NCBI GenBank assembly: GCA_018665505.1
Contig: JABJCS010000598.1
Span: 1-6,972, forward strand
Length of the DNA stretch: 6,972 nucleotides
Reading direction: 5' to 3'
DNA from: Alphaproteobacteria bacterium
Lineage (GTDB): Bacteria > Pseudomonadota > Alphaproteobacteria > UBA8366
The notes under the pieces: model-generated
The model's input: the letters and a program-made list of their open reading frames with translations, nothing else
Databases searched by the model: none
What the model was told of the DNA's origin: nothing
Shown: piece by piece, positions 5,574-6,972 of the stretch
Layout: the number at the start of each line of letters is the position of its first letter
Numbering within the stretch: position 1 is the stretch's first letter
Translations under genes and position numbers: made by a program

Positions 5574-6284
5574 ATGACTGACACCGCGATGCCTTTCGAC
5601 GAGCAAACAATCGAGCCGAAGCTTGGTTCAACATCGACGTTGCATGCTGACCTCGTCGGGCAAATCCGCGAATTGGTGATAGAGGGGGATTTGGAGCCGG
5701 GGGCGAAAGTACCGGAACGCATCTTATGCGAACGGTTCGGCGTCTCCCGCACACCACTCCGCGAAGCGCTCAAAACGCTCGCCTCAGAAGGTTTACTCGA
5801 ACTGCTACCCCGTCGCGGCGCTCGGGTGGCGCGCTTGAGCGAGGACGATATTGATCAAATGTTTCCGATCATGGGGGCGCTCGAAGCACTCTCGGGCGAG
5901 CTGGCTTGCGCTAATCTGACAACAGAGCAATTCGCCGAGATCCAAGCCCTGCATTATCAAATGGTGTTGCATCACACGCGGCGCGAGCTCGCTCCGTATT
6001 TCAAGGTTAACCAAGAGATTCACGAGAAAATATTGGAAGCGGCGGCGAATCCGTTATTGCTGCAAATGTACCAAACCTTGGCGGGCCGTATCAGACGTGC
6101 GCGCTATATCGCCAACATGTCCGACGAGCGCTGGTCGCAGGCGATCGCCGAACATGAGGAAATGCTCGCGGCGCTCTCCGAAAGAGATGGACGCGCCTTA
6201 GGTGACGTCCTCAGACGTCACCTTCGAAATAAGTGCGAATCTGTGAAAACCTATCTGCGGGCTGAGGCGCCCGAAGGTAATTAA
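5574..6284 (+). CDS. GntR-family transcriptional regulator, FCD type
   Basis: A 236-residue regulator with an N-terminal winged helix and a C-terminal FCD ligand domain, the usual family size. The DNA-binding part (about 20-88) includes LEPGAKVPERILCERFGVSR (40-59), the recognition-helix stretch SRTPLREALKTLASEGL (58-74) and the wing RRGARVA (80-86). The FCD domain (about 93-230) shows the expected metal-site pattern: N146 four residues before H150, then H194 and H216; Asn stands where Asp is more usual, a known-looking variation. FCD proteins sense small organic acids, and GlcC, the glycolate regulator of E. coli, belongs to this group. Spacing of 15 bases and a shared strand put it in one operon with the dehydrogenase. 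The likely targets are the paired TTGTATACAA-like sites at 2453-2466 and 2561-2570. Whether it represses, activates or both is not visible; the site positions favour repression relieved by ligand. Confidence 0.92.
   Translation: MTDTAMPFDEQTIEPKLGSTSTLHADLVGQIRELVIEGDLEPGAKVPERILCERFGVSRTPLREALKTLASEGLLELLPRRGARVARLSEDDIDQMFPIMGALEALSGELACANLTTEQFAEIQALHYQMVLHHTRRELAPYFKVNQEIHEKILEAAANPLLLQMYQTLAGRIRRARYIANMSDERWSQAIAEHEEMLAALSERDGRALGDVLRRHLRNKCESVKTYLRAEAPEGN
6200..6223. repeat. Perfect 10-bp inverted repeat inside the regulator gene
   Basis: AGGTGACGTC (6200-6209) and GACGTCACCT (6214-6223) are exact reverse complements with a CTCA loop. The element encodes part of the last FCD helix (around GDVLRRHL, 210-217, which includes the metal ligand H216). 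No T-run follows, so it is not an ordinary terminator. It would form a strong hairpin in the mRNA about 60 bases before the stop. Confidence 0.7.
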
Positions 6285-6290
6285 GGCTAT

Positions 6291-6728
6291 CTATTCGGGG
6301 ACCCGATTACGATAGGTCACATTCACCCGGGTCGAGCGCATTATGTAAATAATCATGAATGCGCTTACCAGCGACACGACAATGGCGACCGGAACGGCGC
6401 GCGGACTGATCATCCCGAAGGTAAACCAGATCATCCAATTTACCGAGAACAGCGATACCGCGACACTCGGCATAACCGGGTTCAAACGCGGCGCCAAATA
6501 CAAGAACGGCAACGTCAAACCGAGTTGGAGAAAGCTCGTAAAGTCGGCCATGGTGAAGTTCTCATAGCCGTAGAACAGAACCAGTTCGTAATCCGCATCT
6601 AAGAAAACAATATAGGCGCTATGAAGGCACCAAATGATAGCGACCACATAAACCAGATATAAACCGCCACCGAATCCGTATTCCGGATGCTTCTGGGCTT
6701 CTTCGGCCGATATTTCTTTGAAGTTCAT
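6291..6728 (-). CDS. Four-helix membrane protein, DUF2569-like
   Basis: A 145-residue inner-membrane protein of unknown function. Four hydrophobic segments are visible, at about 22-43, 62-80, 85-107 and 110-131, with a short charged N-terminus and a basic C-terminal tail, both probably cytoplasmic. An N-terminal GFGGGLYL (18-25) and a C-terminal YIMRSTRVNVTY (128-139) resemble the GGWL-type start and the Y-x3-S-x-RV-x2-T end of DUF2569 (YdgK-like) proteins; this match is from memory of the family and is tentative. The start at ATG 6728 has a GGGGAAG ribosome site 5 bases upstream. It converges on the GntR gene with only 6 bases between the stop codons and no terminator between them. Nothing ties it to the glycolate genes apart from position. 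Confidence 0.75.
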   Translation of the reverse strand: MNFKEISAEEAQKHPEYGFGGGLYLVYVVAIIWCLHSAYIVFLDADYELVLFYGYENFTMADFTSFLQLGLTLPFLYLAPRLNPVMPSVAVSLFSVNWMIWFTFGMISPRAVPVAIVVSLVSAFMIIYIMRSTRVNVTYRNRVPE

Positions 6729-6767
6729 TCAGACTTCCCCCGAATTCGCGTCATTCGTCCCAAGACA

Positions 6768-6798
6768 ATATAACTACCGCATGAACACCCATGTTCAA
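6768..6798 (-). promoter_or_regulatory. Weak promoter candidate for the membrane-protein gene, with an inverted repeat
   Basis: On the minus strand, TTGAAC (6798-6793) could be a -35 box, with TTATAT (6773-6768) as a -10 at a wide 19-base spacing. A perfect inverted repeat TGAACA-N4-TGTTCA (6782-6797) overlaps the -35, as an operator might. The rest of the 162-base gap 6729-6890 shows only a short bulged GC hairpin (6838-6854) with no T-run. Confidence 0.3.
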
Positions 6799-6890
6799 GG
6801 TGTTACAGCATTTTTTCCTCGTTGCGGGCGGGATGATGGCAGGGGAGCCCCGCCAATTCAACTCACTAATGCGTCGACCCGCATTTCAAA

Positions 6891-6972
6891 CTATCGCGCA
6901 TCCTCTTTGATCATATCTGATGCCTTTTCCGCGATCATGATCACCGGGGCATTTGTATTACCAGAGACCAAC
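6891..6972 (-). CDS. GMC-family oxidoreductase, C-terminal end (runs off right edge)
   Basis: The last 26 residues of a glucose-methanol-choline flavoprotein, ending at the TAG at 6893-6891. The peptide LVSGNTNAPVIMIAEKASDM is the characteristic end of choline-dehydrogenase-like GMC enzymes (compare GNxNAPxIMIxEK in BetA). The Asn just before Ala-Pro is expected to be the active-site Asn that pairs with a catalytic His upstream. These enzymes oxidise alcohols to aldehydes with FAD; the substrate cannot be told from this fragment. It is on the same strand as the membrane-protein gene, 162 bases upstream of it, so an operon is possible but unproven. Confidence 0.85.
   Translation of the reverse strand, partial: LVSGNTNAPVIMIAEKASDMIKEDAR

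Noticed and set aside
6838..6854. A GC hairpin (GGC-A-GGGG / CCCC-GCC) after the GMC gene as a terminator.
   Set aside because: The stem has a bulge and a very small loop, and no T-run follows on the minus strand.
1..6972. Mobile element, phage, toxin-antitoxin, CRISPR or RNA gene content.
   Set aside because: No transposase, integrase, direct-repeat array, tRNA-like or rRNA-like sequence was seen on either strand.

Overview
The window looks like chromosomal DNA of a Gram-negative bacterium, most likely an alphaproteobacterium. That assignment rests on protein style (a SgaA-type aminotransferase, a GlcD-GlcF-like fusion flavoprotein, an FCD-type GntR regulator) and on GC-rich coding sequence with good Shine-Dalgarno sites; no marker gene confirms it. 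There is no RNA gene, CRISPR array, insertion sequence or phage signal. This is ordinary metabolic chromosome with one well-organised regulatory region.

Layout from left to right. Positions 1-255 (minus) hold the first 85 codons of a zinc-dependent alcohol dehydrogenase that runs off the left edge. Divergent from it, 457-1194 (plus) encodes a protein-L-isoaspartate O-methyltransferase homologue with an N-terminal signal peptide. It converges on a class V aminotransferase of the serine/alanine-glyoxylate type (1209-2381, minus). An AT-rich divergent promoter region (2382-2603) separates the aminotransferase from a 984-residue FAD/Fe-S 2-hydroxyacid dehydrogenase (2604-5558, plus), which is followed 15 bases later by a GntR/FCD regulator (5574-6284, plus). 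A small four-helix membrane protein resembling DUF2569 (6291-6728, minus) converges on the regulator. The last 82 bases carry the C-terminus of a GMC oxidoreductase (6891-6972, minus).

The centre of the window reads as one functional unit. The flavoprotein would oxidise a 2-hydroxyacid, plausibly glycolate to glyoxylate, passing electrons through Fe-S clusters to the respiratory chain. The aminotransferase would convert glyoxylate to glycine. The GntR/FCD protein, co-transcribed with the dehydrogenase, is the obvious local regulator. The intergenic region contains two related copies of a TTGTATACAA-like site in inverted orientation, one on each predicted promoter, with an 8-bp inverted repeat and an IHF-consensus match between them. 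The enzyme families are clear from sequence; the substrate and regulatory wiring are inferred from gene order and motifs. No wholly novel system is evident. The best items for follow-up are the paired operators and the apparently exported repair methyltransferase.
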